Shown here: positions 1 to 8,322 of the stretch, piece by piece
Numbering within the stretch: position 1 is the stretch's first letter
How the letters are laid out: the number at the start of each line of letters is the position of its first letter
DNA from: Arthrobacter globiformis
Lineage (GTDB): Bacteria > Actinomycetota > Actinomycetes > Actinomycetales > Micrococcaceae
Direction of reading: 5' to 3'
Length of the DNA: 64,000 bases
NCBI RefSeq assembly: GCF_003261175.1
Contig: NZ_QLNP01000105.1
Coordinates: 62,001-126,000, forward strand
Made by a program: the position numbers and the translations under genes
Notes under the pieces: generated by a model
Databases searched by the model: none
What the model was told of the DNA's origin: nothing
The model's input: only the letters and a program-made list of their open reading frames with translations

Positions 1-1
1 A

Positions 2-2785
2 AAGAAGAACCCCAGCCAGGCCGCCGGCGAAGTCGGAGCCATGCTCCGGACACGGGCAAGTGTGGCAGAGCTCGTGGGTCGGTATGCGGAGGCAAAGAGG
101 GCACGCGGTGCCCTGGACTTCGGCGACCTCGTGGCGCTCGCGGCACGCGTGGCCCGCGAGGTGCCCCTGGCCGCCGAGATGGAGCGCCAGCGCTACAAGG
201 TGGTGCTGCTGGACGAATTCCAGGACACGTCACACGCCCAGCTGGTGCTGTTCTCCAGGCTCTTCGGGGACGGCCACGCCGTCACAGCCGTGGGTGATCC
301 GAACCAGTCCATCTACGGCTTCCGCGGGGCGTCCGCCGGACAGCTGTTCCACTTCGTCAACGAGTTTCCGGTCTGCGAGGACGGCCAGCCAGGGACGGCG
401 TCCCGGCGTCCCGCCCCCGTTTCATACCTGACCACTGCCTGGCGGAACGGCCGCAATATCCTGGCCGCGGCCAACCTCATCTCGGCGCCGCTCAGCGCCG
501 CCGCGGCCCAGGGCGGGCCGGCAGGGCAAAGGTCCTCCAGCGCCGCCGTAGAGGTGCCTGCGCTCCGGCCCAGCCCCGCCGCGGTGCAAGGCCGGGTGGT
601 GATCGGCCGTTTTGCCACCGATGAAGATGAAGCAACGGCGATCGCCAAGGATCTCCTGAGGTTCCGGGCCACGGATTTCGACGGTTCCTCCCCGGAGCCG
701 CGCATCCAACCGGCCATGGCCGTCCTGTGCCGGAGGCGCGCACAGATGGAATGCCTCCGCAAGGAATTCGAGGCCACAGGCATCCCGTACGAAATCGTGG
801 GCCTCGGGGGCCTGCTGGACACTCCCGAAATTGTGGACCTGGTGTCCACGCTGCGGGTCCTGGCCGACCCCGGACGGTCGGATTCCTTGATGCGCCTCCT
901 TGCCGGAGCCCGCTGGCGGATCGGTCCGGCTGACCTCATGGCGTTCCGGGACTGGTCCGCGTTTCTGGCCCGGCGCCGCGGCATTGTCGATGGCGGCCGT
1001 GGACTGGGCGGAAACGATCCGTCCGGCGACGAGGAAGCGGACGCCGCCGACGTCGTTATCGAGGGCGACATCACCGACGCCGCAAGCCTCGTCGAAGCCC
1101 TGGACTGGCTGCCCAAGGAAGGATGGACGTCGGCTCACGGCCGCAGCCTGACCCCTCCTGCACTGGAGCGGCTGCAGCGCCTGGGCACGGAGCTGCGGCA
1201 GCTTCGGGCGTTGATGGGGGAGGACCTGACCACCCTGCTGGGCGAGGTTGAACGGGCCATGCTGCTGGACATCGAGGTCGCTGCGAGGCCAGGCTTCAGC
1301 ATTCACCAGGCGCGGCGGAACCTGGATGCGTTCCAGGACGCGGCCGCCGGGTTCCTGCAGACATCCCACCGGGTGGACGTCCTGGCCTTCCTTTCGTGGC
1401 TGGAAGCGGCGGCATCGGAGGAGGGCGGCCTGGACGTGCCGCCCGCGGACGTCAACCACGAGGCCGTGCAGCTGCTGACGGTGCACGCCTCGAAGGGACT
1501 CGAATGGGACGTCGTGTTCGTGCCCGGCCTGAACTCGGGCGCGTTCCCCAGCAGCCGTGATTCGAGGTGGAGCAGCGGCTCCGCGGCCCTGCCCTGGCCT
1601 CTGCGCGGCGACCGTGCCGATCTTCCGCAGTGGGATCTGGACCAGCCGGACCAGAAGGGCTGGCTGGACGCCGAGAAGATGTTCAAGGCCGACGTCCAGG
1701 CCCACGGCGAGGCTGAGGAACGGCGGCTGGCCTATGTTGCATACACGCGGGCCAAGCACGTGCTCTGGGTATCCAGCGGGGCCTGGGTGGGCGGACGCGG
1801 CGGGATGGCGGAGATGTCGCCGTTCCTTGCCGAGCTGGCGCCCCTGGCCGAAGAGGAAACTGCTGAGATCCACCCTAATTCTGTCGATGAGGAATCCCTG
1901 CCCCAGGAAAGTCCCCTGACCCGGGAGCTGGAGGTGGCGGCCTGGCCGTACGATCCGTTGGAAGGACCTGTGGACCCCCGCAGCGGGAACCGGTTGCGGC
2001 TAGTGCCGGGACGGCGGGAAGCGATGGACCGTGCCGCCGGGCGGCTGCTCGCCGAGATCGCCGCGGTCGAGGCCGGTACGCCGGGGCTCCCCGCGGGCCA
2101 GGGTCTCCGTGCCCAGGCCGCCGGCTGGGAACGTGAAGCCGCAGTCCTTCTGGAACGCCGCTTGAGGCGGGCCCGGAGCCGCGACGTTCATCTGCCCGGG
2201 CACATCTCAGCGTCCACCCTTGTTGACCTGGGTGAGGACGCCGAGGCCGTGGTCCAGCGGCTCAGGAGGCCTGTCCCGCGCGAACCGGGGATGTCGGCGC
2301 GCAAGGGAACTGCCTTCCATGCCTGGGTGGAAGAGTACTTTGGAACGGCGGGCATGCTGGATCTCGGCGAAGCGCCGGGCTCTGACAACCACATTGACGA
2401 GGCCTACGGCCTGGACGACATGGTGGCTACATTCAAGGACTCCCGCTGGGCACACAGATCGCCCGCCTACGTCGAAGTCCCCGTGGAGACCCGGATCGGC
2501 GACGTTGTTGTCCGCGGCCGCATTGACGCGGTGTTCCGGGACGCCGACGGCGGCTGGGACCTCGTGGACTGGAAGACCGGCCGCCGGCCGTCGGCAGGGC
2601 AGCTTAAGACCAAGAGCGTCCAGTTGGCTGTCTACCGGTTGGCCTGGGCCCGGCTCAAGGGCGTCCCGGTGGAGGAGGTCCGCGCTGCCTTCTTCTACGT
2701 GGCGGACAACCATGTGGTGCGCCCCCACGACCTGGCGTCAGGCGCCGAACTGGAAGGGATCGTGGCTGCCGCCCTCGCCGGTTAG
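2..2785 (+). CDS. adnB: AdnB-like UvrD-type helicase/RecB-type nuclease, 5'-truncated by window edge
   Basis: The frame is open from base 2, so the N-terminus with the Walker A motif lies outside the window. The visible part of about 927 residues carries superfamily 1 helicase motifs: DEFQDTS (motif II, about residue 58 from the Met at base 41), GDPNQSIYGFRGA (motif III), TVHASKGLEWD (motif V, near 480) and AYVAYTRAKH (motif VI, near 565). A C-terminal RecB-family nuclease follows, with RGRIDAVF, DLVDWKTGRRP and a QLAVYRLAW segment (about 825-870). This helicase-nuclease fusion is typical of AdnB, one subunit of the actinobacterial AdnAB complex that resects double-strand breaks. The downstream order with nudC and uvrD2 resembles Mycobacterium tuberculosis Rv3201c-Rv3198c. 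AdnA would be expected just upstream. The helicase-nuclease call is firm; AdnB rather than another paralog rests on domain order and synteny. Confidence 0.88.
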   Translation, partial: KKNPSQAAGEVGAMLRTRASVAELVGRYAEAKRARGALDFGDLVALAARVAREVPLAAEMERQRYKVVLLDEFQDTSHAQLVLFSRLFGDGHAVTAVGDPNQSIYGFRGASAGQLFHFVNEFPVCEDGQPGTASRRPAPVSYLTTAWRNGRNILAAANLISAPLSAAAAQGGPAGQRSSSAAVEVPALRPSPAAVQGRVVIGRFATDEDEATAIAKDLLRFRATDFDGSSPEPRIQPAMAVLCRRRAQMECLRKEFEATGIPYEIVGLGGLLDTPEIVDLVSTLRVLADPGRSDSLMRLLAGARWRIGPADLMAFRDWSAFLARRRGIVDGGRGLGGNDPSGDEEADAADVVIEGDITDAASLVEALDWLPKEGWTSAHGRSLTPPALERLQRLGTELRQLRALMGEDLTTLLGEVERAMLLDIEVAARPGFSIHQARRNLDAFQDAAAGFLQTSHRVDVLAFLSWLEAAASEEGGLDVPPADVNHEAVQLLTVHASKGLEWDVVFVPGLNSGAFPSSRDSRWSSGSAALPWPLRGDRADLPQWDLDQPDQKGWLDAEKMFKADVQAHGEAEERRLAYVAYTRAKHVLWVSSGAWVGGRGGMAEMSPFLAELAPLAEEETAEIHPNSVDEESLPQESPLTRELEVAAWPYDPLEGPVDPRSGNRLRLVPGRREAMDRAAGRLLAEIAAVEAGTPGLPAGQGLRAQAAGWEREAAVLLERRLRRARSRDVHLPGHISASTLVDLGEDAEAVVQRLRRPVPREPGMSARKGTAFHAWVEEYFGTAGMLDLGEAPGSDNHIDEAYGLDDMVATFKDSRWAHRSPAYVEVPVETRIGDVVVRGRIDAVFRDADGGWDLVDWKTGRRPSAGQLKTKSVQLAVYRLAWARLKGVPVEEVRAAFFYVADNHVVRPHDLASGAELEGIVAAALAG

Positions 2786-2852
2786 GAAGCGCCGGCCGGT
2801 TTTGAAGACCGGCGGGTTCGGATGCGCAGCCCGGCCAGGCCGCCCTGGAAGG

Positions 2853-4178
2853 CTAGGTCGTCTTCGCGTCGACCACCGTGAGGGCAACAGTGGAGGTGTC
2901 GGCGCCGGAGGGTTTCGGAGCCGGGGCTTCCTGGTTCCCGTCATCCGAACCGGGGAATTCGGCACTGTCAGATGCGCCAGCATCCTCCGCCGCGTCATCA
3001 TCCGCTGCATCGTGCGAGGCGTCCTGCCCTGCCGGCGGGCCGGTGGTGCCCCCGGCGTTCTCCCTGTCCGCCGGGATGGGCGTCACCTTGACCGGGACCG
3101 GTGCCATGTCAACAGGAATGGGCGTGACATGGACGGCGGGCATGGCCTCCGAGGCGTCGGTGGCTGCCGGGGCATCCACGAGGCCGGGAGCGGCCGCTGC
3201 CTGGCCGGTTGGCGGGGAGTCGGGCTTGGCCGGGGGCAGCGGTTCCACACTGATGGGCTGGCCGCCGTATTCGGCGATGTCGTCGGCCAGCGTGGAAAGC
3301 ATGCCTTCCGCCTCAGCGATCATGTCGGCGTCGGCCGCCGCGATGCCCTTGACGAGGTACTGGGCCAGCGCAAACTCGGCGGAGAGCGCGGCGCGGCGCA
3401 GCAGGTGGTTGTCGGGCGCGTCGCGGCGCTTCGCGGTGTAGTGCTTCACCACGGCATCGACGAATTCGTGCTCATTGGATGCCACGAGCCAGGCGAGGTC
3501 GTCAGCGGGGTCGCCGATGCGCAGGTCGGTCCAGCCGGTCACGGCGGTGACGCGGTGGCCGTCGACCAGCAGGTTGTCCTCGTGCAGGTCACCGTGCACC
3601 ACGCAGGGGTTGAAGCGCCACAGTGAGACGTCTTCCATGGCGTGTTCCCAGCGGCGGAGCAGGAGGGCGGGAATCTTGCCCGTGGTCGCGGCCATGTCGA
3701 GTTCGTTGAGCCTGCGCTGCCGGAACTCGTTCGGGGTGTAACTGGGCAGGTCGGCGTTGCTCACCAGCGCGCGGGGCAGGTCGTGAATGGCCGCCAGCGC
3801 CGTGCCGATCTCCTTCGCCAGCTCCTGCGGGCCCGCCGTCAGCTCTTCGACGGTGCGCGTGGTGCCTTGGAGGTGGGAGTACACAAAAGTGGTCAGGTCC
3901 TGCTGCCGGACGGTGCCGGCCACGGTCGGCATGAGAAACGGCAGTTCGGCCCGGATGGCGGGCGCGAAAGCACGCAGTACCAGGAACTCCGTCTCCAGCC
4001 TGGTGCTTGCTTCCGCGTGCCGGGGGGAGCGGACGCGCCAGCGCTTGCCTTCGGCATCAAGAAGGAGGGCCGAATCAAAGTCCGCCGGGTCGTCCGGGGC
4101 AGAGCTCACTGCAGTTGGGCTCAGTCCGGGGACTGCCGCGGTGGCCACAGCTGCCAGTTCGATTGGTTCTCTTCTCAC
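2853..4178 (-). CDS. Aminoglycoside/macrolide phosphotransferase-family protein with low-complexity tail
   Basis: The first 310 residues or so are an APH-family kinase fold. The catalytic loop is HGDLHEDNLLV and is followed by GDPADDLAW. The segment just before that reads VTGWTDL, where family members normally have an IDW-type sequence whose Asp binds magnesium, so that Asp appears to be replaced by Gly. About 120 C-terminal residues are rich in Pro, Ala and acidic residues, with a repeated VTPIP element, and look disordered. The start is GTG (4178-4176) with no strong ribosome-binding site. The gene is convergent with the adnB-like gene and divergent from nudC. True substrates of such chromosomal APH proteins are usually unknown, so an antibiotic-resistance role should not be assumed. 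Confidence 0.75.
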   Translation of the reverse strand: MRREPIELAAVATAAVPGLSPTAVSSAPDDPADFDSALLLDAEGKRWRVRSPRHAEASTRLETEFLVLRAFAPAIRAELPFLMPTVAGTVRQQDLTTFVYSHLQGTTRTVEELTAGPQELAKEIGTALAAIHDLPRALVSNADLPSYTPNEFRQRRLNELDMAATTGKIPALLLRRWEHAMEDVSLWRFNPCVVHGDLHEDNLLVDGHRVTAVTGWTDLRIGDPADDLAWLVASNEHEFVDAVVKHYTAKRRDAPDNHLLRRAALSAEFALAQYLVKGIAAADADMIAEAEGMLSTLADDIAEYGGQPISVEPLPPAKPDSPPTGQAAAAPGLVDAPAATDASEAMPAVHVTPIPVDMAPVPVKVTPIPADRENAGGTTGPPAGQDASHDAADDDAAEDAGASDSAEFPGSDDGNQEAPAPKPSGADTSTVALTVVDAKTT

Positions 4179-4342
4179 GGTTCCACGGTAGATTGAGCGG
4201 CGTCCAAGACAATGATGTGTCGCGGCGAGTCTTGAGATCCGCCCAAATATGGGTACGGCGAGGCGAGTGGAAACTCACTGTCCGGGGCTGCCGCTGCCCT
4301 CCTGAAATGTAAATTGTCACTGCGAGTCAGTACGGTGGATAC

Positions 4343-5395
4343 ATGAGTCATGCGGAGGCCGCTGCGCCGGTCGGTCAAGCGGCGGGCGCCATCACGGAAA
4401 ACCAGCTGCCGGCAGGCCAACTGCCGGCCAACCAACTCTTCAATACCGTGCTGCCGGTTCGGCCCGCAATGGTCAACAGGGGGTCGGTTGAACGGATGAG
4501 GCCTGGCCTCATTCCGGACCTGCTGGCGGCGGGAACCGCCAAGGCCATGCTCCTGTCCGGCCGGCATGCGCTGGTCCACGGGGACGCGCTCGTCCTGGCA
4601 GAGGCCGGACCGCTGCTGGACCGGCTTGAGGGAACGGCGTCCGGCCCGGCGCACGTCATCTATCTCGGCGCGGCCCTCGGCTCCGAGGACCTGCCTGCCG
4701 GAACGGGTGTCCTGCTCTTCATTCTGCCGGAACCGGTGGACCCCGGTACTGCAGGCCTGCCCGCCGACGCCACCTGGGAAGGCTTCCGGGACGTCGCCGC
4801 GCAACTGGACGCCACGCACACCGCCCTGTTCGTTGAGGCCAGTGCCATTGCCAACTGGCACGCCACCCACACCCACTGCCCCCGGTGCGGCGCCGTCACC
4901 AACGTGGAGGCCGGCGGATGGGTCCGGCGGTGCCCGGCCGACAACTCCGAACACTACCCGCGCACGGACCCGGCCATCATCGTCACGGTGGTTGGCCCGG
5001 ACGGCCGCGTCCTGCTGGGCGGTGGCGGTCCGCTGGATGCGAAGAACTACTCCACCCTGGCCGGATTCGTCGAGCCCGGGGAATCCCTCGAACAGGCCGT
5101 CGTCCGGGAAATCCAGGAAGAGGTGGGCGTGCGGGTGCGGGCGTGCCAGTACCTCGGCTCCCAGTCGTGGCCGTTCCCGGCGTCCCTCATGCTCGGCTTT
5201 ACAGCCGTCACCGACGACACAGAAGCAAAGCCCGACGGCGTCGAGGTCACCCGGGCGCGCTGGTACAGCCGGGAGGAACTCCAGGAGGCAGTGCTCAGCG
5301 GTGAAATTACCATCTCCACCCGGCTCTCCATCGCCAGGTCCCTCATCGAACACTGGTACGGCGGCGTGATCCAGGACCGTCCGGCTGACGACTGA
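4343..5395 (+). CDS. nudC: NAD(+) diphosphatase NudC (Nudix hydrolase)
   Basis: NudC cleaves NAD(H) to NMN(H) and AMP, and in bacteria can remove NAD caps from RNA. The Nudix box is visible as GFVEPGES followed by REIQEEVGV (about residues 240-262). It is followed by SQSWPFPAS, the NudC-specific motif downstream of the Nudix box (SQPWPFP in E. coli). Upstream is a zinc-ribbon segment, CPRC followed by CPAD, in which the last of the four usual cysteines is Asp. The protein has 350 residues, longer than the roughly 260-315 of many homologues because of its N-terminal domain. The ATG is preceded by TACGGT at 4331-4336, which could act as the -10 of a near-leaderless promoter; GGTGG at 4334-4338 could also serve as a weak ribosome-binding site. 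Position between the adnB-like gene and uvrD2 matches mycobacterial order. Confidence 0.93.
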   Translation: MSHAEAAAPVGQAAGAITENQLPAGQLPANQLFNTVLPVRPAMVNRGSVERMRPGLIPDLLAAGTAKAMLLSGRHALVHGDALVLAEAGPLLDRLEGTASGPAHVIYLGAALGSEDLPAGTGVLLFILPEPVDPGTAGLPADATWEGFRDVAAQLDATHTALFVEASAIANWHATHTHCPRCGAVTNVEAGGWVRRCPADNSEHYPRTDPAIIVTVVGPDGRVLLGGGGPLDAKNYSTLAGFVEPGESLEQAVVREIQEEVGVRVRACQYLGSQSWPFPASLMLGFTAVTDDTEAKPDGVEVTRARWYSREELQEAVLSGEITISTRLSIARSLIEHWYGGVIQDRPADD

Positions 5396-5480
5396 CCGGC
5401 GCGCCGGCCGGCAACATGCACACCGTTGACGCCACCATGGCGGAGCAGCCCATCCATCCATATGAAGCAAGCAGCAAGAA

Positions 5481-7613
5481 GTGACGACAGAAATTCCTGA
5501 TGGCAACGCCTCCCTGGAGGACCGGATCCTAGGCGGCCTCGACGCGGAGCAGCGGGAAGTGGCCACCACCCTGACCGGCCCGCTCTGCGTGCTCGCCGGA
5601 GCCGGCACCGGCAAGACCCGCGCCATCACCCATCGGATCGCCTACGGCGTGCACTCGGGGGTCTACAGTCCGCAGCGGCTGCTGGCGGTCACATTTACGG
5701 CACGGGCGGCAGCGGAAATGCGCAGCCGGCTCCGCGATCTTGGGGTTGGGAACGTCCAGGCCAGGACGTTCCACGCGGCCGCGCTGCGGCAGCTCCAGTT
5801 TTTCTGGCCGCAGGCGGTGGGCGGGGCGCTGCCCAACCTGCTGGACCATAAGGCACAGATGATCGCCGAGGCCGCCCGCCGGCTTCGGCTGAGCACCGAC
5901 CGTGCCTCCATCCGCGACCTGGCGTCAGAAATAGAGTGGGCCAAGGTATCCATGCTGACGCCCGCCAACTATCTGGAAAACGCGCAGGACAGGGGCGCGC
6001 CGGGAGGCTTTGACCTTACGGCCGTGGCCCGCGTGTTCCAGGCCTACGAGGACGTGAAGACCGACCGCAACGTCATCGACTTCGAGGACGTCCTCCTGAT
6101 TACTGTGGGCATCCTGCAGGAAGACCCCAAGGTGGCGGCGACGGTCCGGGAACAGTACCGGCATTTCGTGGTGGACGAATACCAGGACGTTTCCCCGTTG
6201 CAGCAGCGCCTCCTGGAGCTCTGGCTCGGCGGCCGCAACGAGCTGTGCGTTGTGGGTGACGCCAGCCAGACCATTTACTCGTTCACCGGCGCATCCCCGA
6301 AGCACCTCCTCGGGTTCAAAGCCCAGTACCCGGACGCGAACGTGGTCAAGCTGGTCCGGGACTACCGCTCCACTCCGCAGGTGGTCAAGCTGGCAAACGA
6401 TCTCCTCGCCTCGCGCCGGAGCGGCGGACCGGCGGCCGATGCTGCCTGGGCCGCGCCGCTGAAGCTCGTGGCCCAGCGGAACCCCGGACCCCTGCCGCAA
6501 TTCACAGAATGCACGGATGACGAAGCCGAGGCTGCGACGGTCGCCGGCAAGATCCGAACACTCCTTGACAACGGCGTGCCGGCGAGTGAGATCGCTGTCC
6601 TGTTCCGGACCAACGGCCAGTCAGAGGCCTACGAGCAGGCTCTGGCGTCCGCGGGGATCGGCTACCAGCTGCGCGGCGGCGAGCGGTTCTTTGCCCGGAA
6701 GGAGGTCCGCGACGCGATCCTCCAGCTCCGTGCGGCCACCCGTGCCGTATCCGAGTCCGATCCCCAGCCGCTGGGCCAGCTGGTACGCGACATCGTCGCG
6801 TCGCTGGGTTACACGGACACTGCCCCGCACAGCGGCGGTGCCCTGCGGGAACGCTGGGAATCCCTGGCCGCGCTGGTGGCTCTGGCGGACGAGCTGGCGC
6901 AGAACCGGGGGCCGCAGTTCGGCCTGGCTGACTTCGTCAACGAACTTCAGGAACGCTCCGTTGCCCAGCACGCCCCCACCGTCCAAGGGGTCACGCTGGC
7001 TTCCCTGCACGCGGCGAAAGGCCTCGAATGGGACGCGGTTTTCCTCGTCGGGCTGAGCGAAGGCCTCATGCCCATCTCCTTCGCGGACGATCCCGCCGCG
7101 GTGGACGAGGAACGCCGGCTGCTCTATGTCGGCATCACGCGGGCCCGCGAGCACCTGTCCCTCTCGTGGTCCACCGCGCGGACCCCCGGCGGACGTGCCA
7201 ACCGGAAACCGTCCCGCTTTCTTGACGGGCTGCGCCCGGACTCGGTGGCCAGCTCCACCGAGCGGGGGAGGGGACCCGCGCCGCGCCGCAAGGCGGCCGC
7301 CCCAGCATCCTGCCGGGTCTGCGGCAGCATGCTGGCCAGCGGAGCCGAGCGGAAGGTTGGCCGCTGCAGCCAGTGCCCGCCCAGCTATGAAGAGCAGACT
7401 TTCAACGCGCTCCGTGAATGGCGCAAAGAGGTCGCTCACTCCGCCGACGTCCCGGCCTTCGTGGTTTTCACGGACGCAACCCTGACTGCCATCGCCGAAG
7501 CCCGGCCGTCCTCGCTCGAGGAACTGGCCCGCCTCGCGGGCGTGGGCCCGTCCAAACTGGAGCGGTACGGCGAGGCAGTCCTCGCGGTGCTGACGGAAAG
7601 CAGCACACTCTGA
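5481..7613 (+). CDS. uvrD2: ATP-dependent DNA helicase UvrD2
   Basis: A 710-residue superfamily 1A 3'-5' DNA helicase. Motifs in order: GAGTGKTRAI (Walker A, about residue 38), DEYQDVS (motif II, about 231), GDASQTIYSFTGA (motif III), HAAKGLEWD (motif V, about 512) and LLYVGITRARE (motif VI, about 550). Next comes a tetracysteine segment, CRVC followed by CSQC (about 612-630), and then a C-terminal HRDC domain (about 640-705). Tetracysteine plus HRDC is the signature of actinobacterial UvrD2, which is about 700 residues in mycobacteria. The start is GTG at 5481 preceded by GCAAGAAG, a weak ribosome-binding site. The stop overlaps the next ATG (TGATG at 7611-7615), so the metallopeptidase gene is probably translationally coupled. 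Confidence 0.95.
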   Translation: MTTEIPDGNASLEDRILGGLDAEQREVATTLTGPLCVLAGAGTGKTRAITHRIAYGVHSGVYSPQRLLAVTFTARAAAEMRSRLRDLGVGNVQARTFHAAALRQLQFFWPQAVGGALPNLLDHKAQMIAEAARRLRLSTDRASIRDLASEIEWAKVSMLTPANYLENAQDRGAPGGFDLTAVARVFQAYEDVKTDRNVIDFEDVLLITVGILQEDPKVAATVREQYRHFVVDEYQDVSPLQQRLLELWLGGRNELCVVGDASQTIYSFTGASPKHLLGFKAQYPDANVVKLVRDYRSTPQVVKLANDLLASRRSGGPAADAAWAAPLKLVAQRNPGPLPQFTECTDDEAEAATVAGKIRTLLDNGVPASEIAVLFRTNGQSEAYEQALASAGIGYQLRGGERFFARKEVRDAILQLRAATRAVSESDPQPLGQLVRDIVASLGYTDTAPHSGGALRERWESLAALVALADELAQNRGPQFGLADFVNELQERSVAQHAPTVQGVTLASLHAAKGLEWDAVFLVGLSEGLMPISFADDPAAVDEERRLLYVGITRAREHLSLSWSTARTPGGRANRKPSRFLDGLRPDSVASSTERGRGPAPRRKAAAPASCRVCGSMLASGAERKVGRCSQCPPSYEEQTFNALREWRKEVAHSADVPAFVVFTDATLTAIAEARPSSLEELARLAGVGPSKLERYGEAVLAVLTESSTL

Positions 7614-8221
7614 TGCCCGGAAAACAGATGCCCGCAAAACAAGTGACCAGCACTCCATTAGTCACCCATGACGGGGCTCCGGTTGAGATCCGTCGCTCTG
7701 CCCGCCGGCGCCGCACGGTCGCGGCCTTCTGGGAGAACGGCACTGCCGTCGTCGCGATCCCCGCCCACTTTAGCCGGGCGCAGGAGGCGGACTGGGTTCA
7801 CCGCATGCTGGAGAAGCTCCGGACCCAGGGGGAGAAGCGTTCCAGCGGTGCGGGGCGGCGGCCTTCGTCGGACGCGGCGCTGGCCGCGCACGCGGCTCAG
7901 CTCTCGGCCAGGTACTTGGGCGGCAGGTCGGCCCCGACATCGGTCCGGTGGGTCAGCAACCAAAACTCCCGCTGGGGTTCGGCCACCCCCTCGGACGGGT
8001 CCATCCGGCTTTCAGACAAGCTCCGGCCCATGCCGCAGTGGGTCATTGACTACGTGCTGCTGCACGAACTGGCGCACCTGCTGGTGGCAGGCCATAACGC
8101 GGCGTTCTGGAAGCTGCTTGAGGCCTACCCCGAAACGGAGCGCGCCAAGGCTTTCCTCGAGGGCGTGTCGTTTGCCACGTCCCGCGGCCTGCCGGCAGGC
8201 GAAGCAGCACCGGCTCTTTAA
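7613..8221 (+). CDS. YgjP-like (DUF45/SprT-like) zinc metallopeptidase
   Basis: A 202-residue protein of the YgjP/DUF45 family. The zinc site is HELAHLLVAGH (about residue 150), an HExxH motif with a third His five residues on. Typical flanking sequences are present: WGSATPSDGSIRLS before the motif and AFWKLL after it. The frame is open well upstream of 7613, but the ATG that overlaps the uvrD2 stop codon is the natural start. The protein has no signal peptide, so it should be cytoplasmic. Its substrate is unknown; SprT-like relatives act on DNA-protein crosslinks, and co-transcription with a repair helicase makes such a role possible but unproven. Confidence 0.85.
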   Translation: MPGKQMPAKQVTSTPLVTHDGAPVEIRRSARRRRTVAAFWENGTAVVAIPAHFSRAQEADWVHRMLEKLRTQGEKRSSGAGRRPSSDAALAAHAAQLSARYLGGRSAPTSVRWVSNQNSRWGSATPSDGSIRLSDKLRPMPQWVIDYVLLHELAHLLVAGHNAAFWKLLEAYPETERAKAFLEGVSFATSRGLPAGEAAPAL

Positions 8222-8225
8222 CGAC

Positions 8226-8316
8226 CGCTGGTTGAGCTGGCCCCGCTGGTTGAGCAGGCCCCGCTGGTTGAGCTGGCCCCGCTGGTTGAGCTTGTCGAAA
8301 CCAGCTCAACCAGCGG
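8226..8316 (+). repeat. Four 18-bp tandem repeats ending in a perfect hairpin
   Basis: CGCTGGTTGAGC occurs four times at exact 18-bp spacing (8226, 8244, 8262, 8280). The last copy is followed, after a 12-nt loop containing TTGTCGAAACC, by its perfect reverse complement GCTCAACCAGCG at 8304-8315. The core GGTTGAGCTTGTCGAAACC resembles an intergenic element recalled as common in Arthrobacter-like genomes (from memory, unchecked). It begins five bases after the stop of the metallopeptidase gene and ends just before the stop of the convergent gene, so it may terminate transcription in both directions. Confidence 0.85.
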
Positions 8317-8322
8317 ATACGC

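Noticed and set aside
422-1873. Long minus-strand open frame opposite the adnB-like gene
   Set aside because: It is the mirror of a GC-rich gene with clear helicase motifs; its translation has no recognisable domain.
4175-5629. Long minus-strand open frame covering nudC
   Set aside because: Antisense to a certain gene; low-complexity Arg/Gly/Pro composition.
8226-8316. CRISPR array
   Set aside because: Copies are 12 bp at 18-bp spacing with near-identical spacers, and no cas genes exist in the window.
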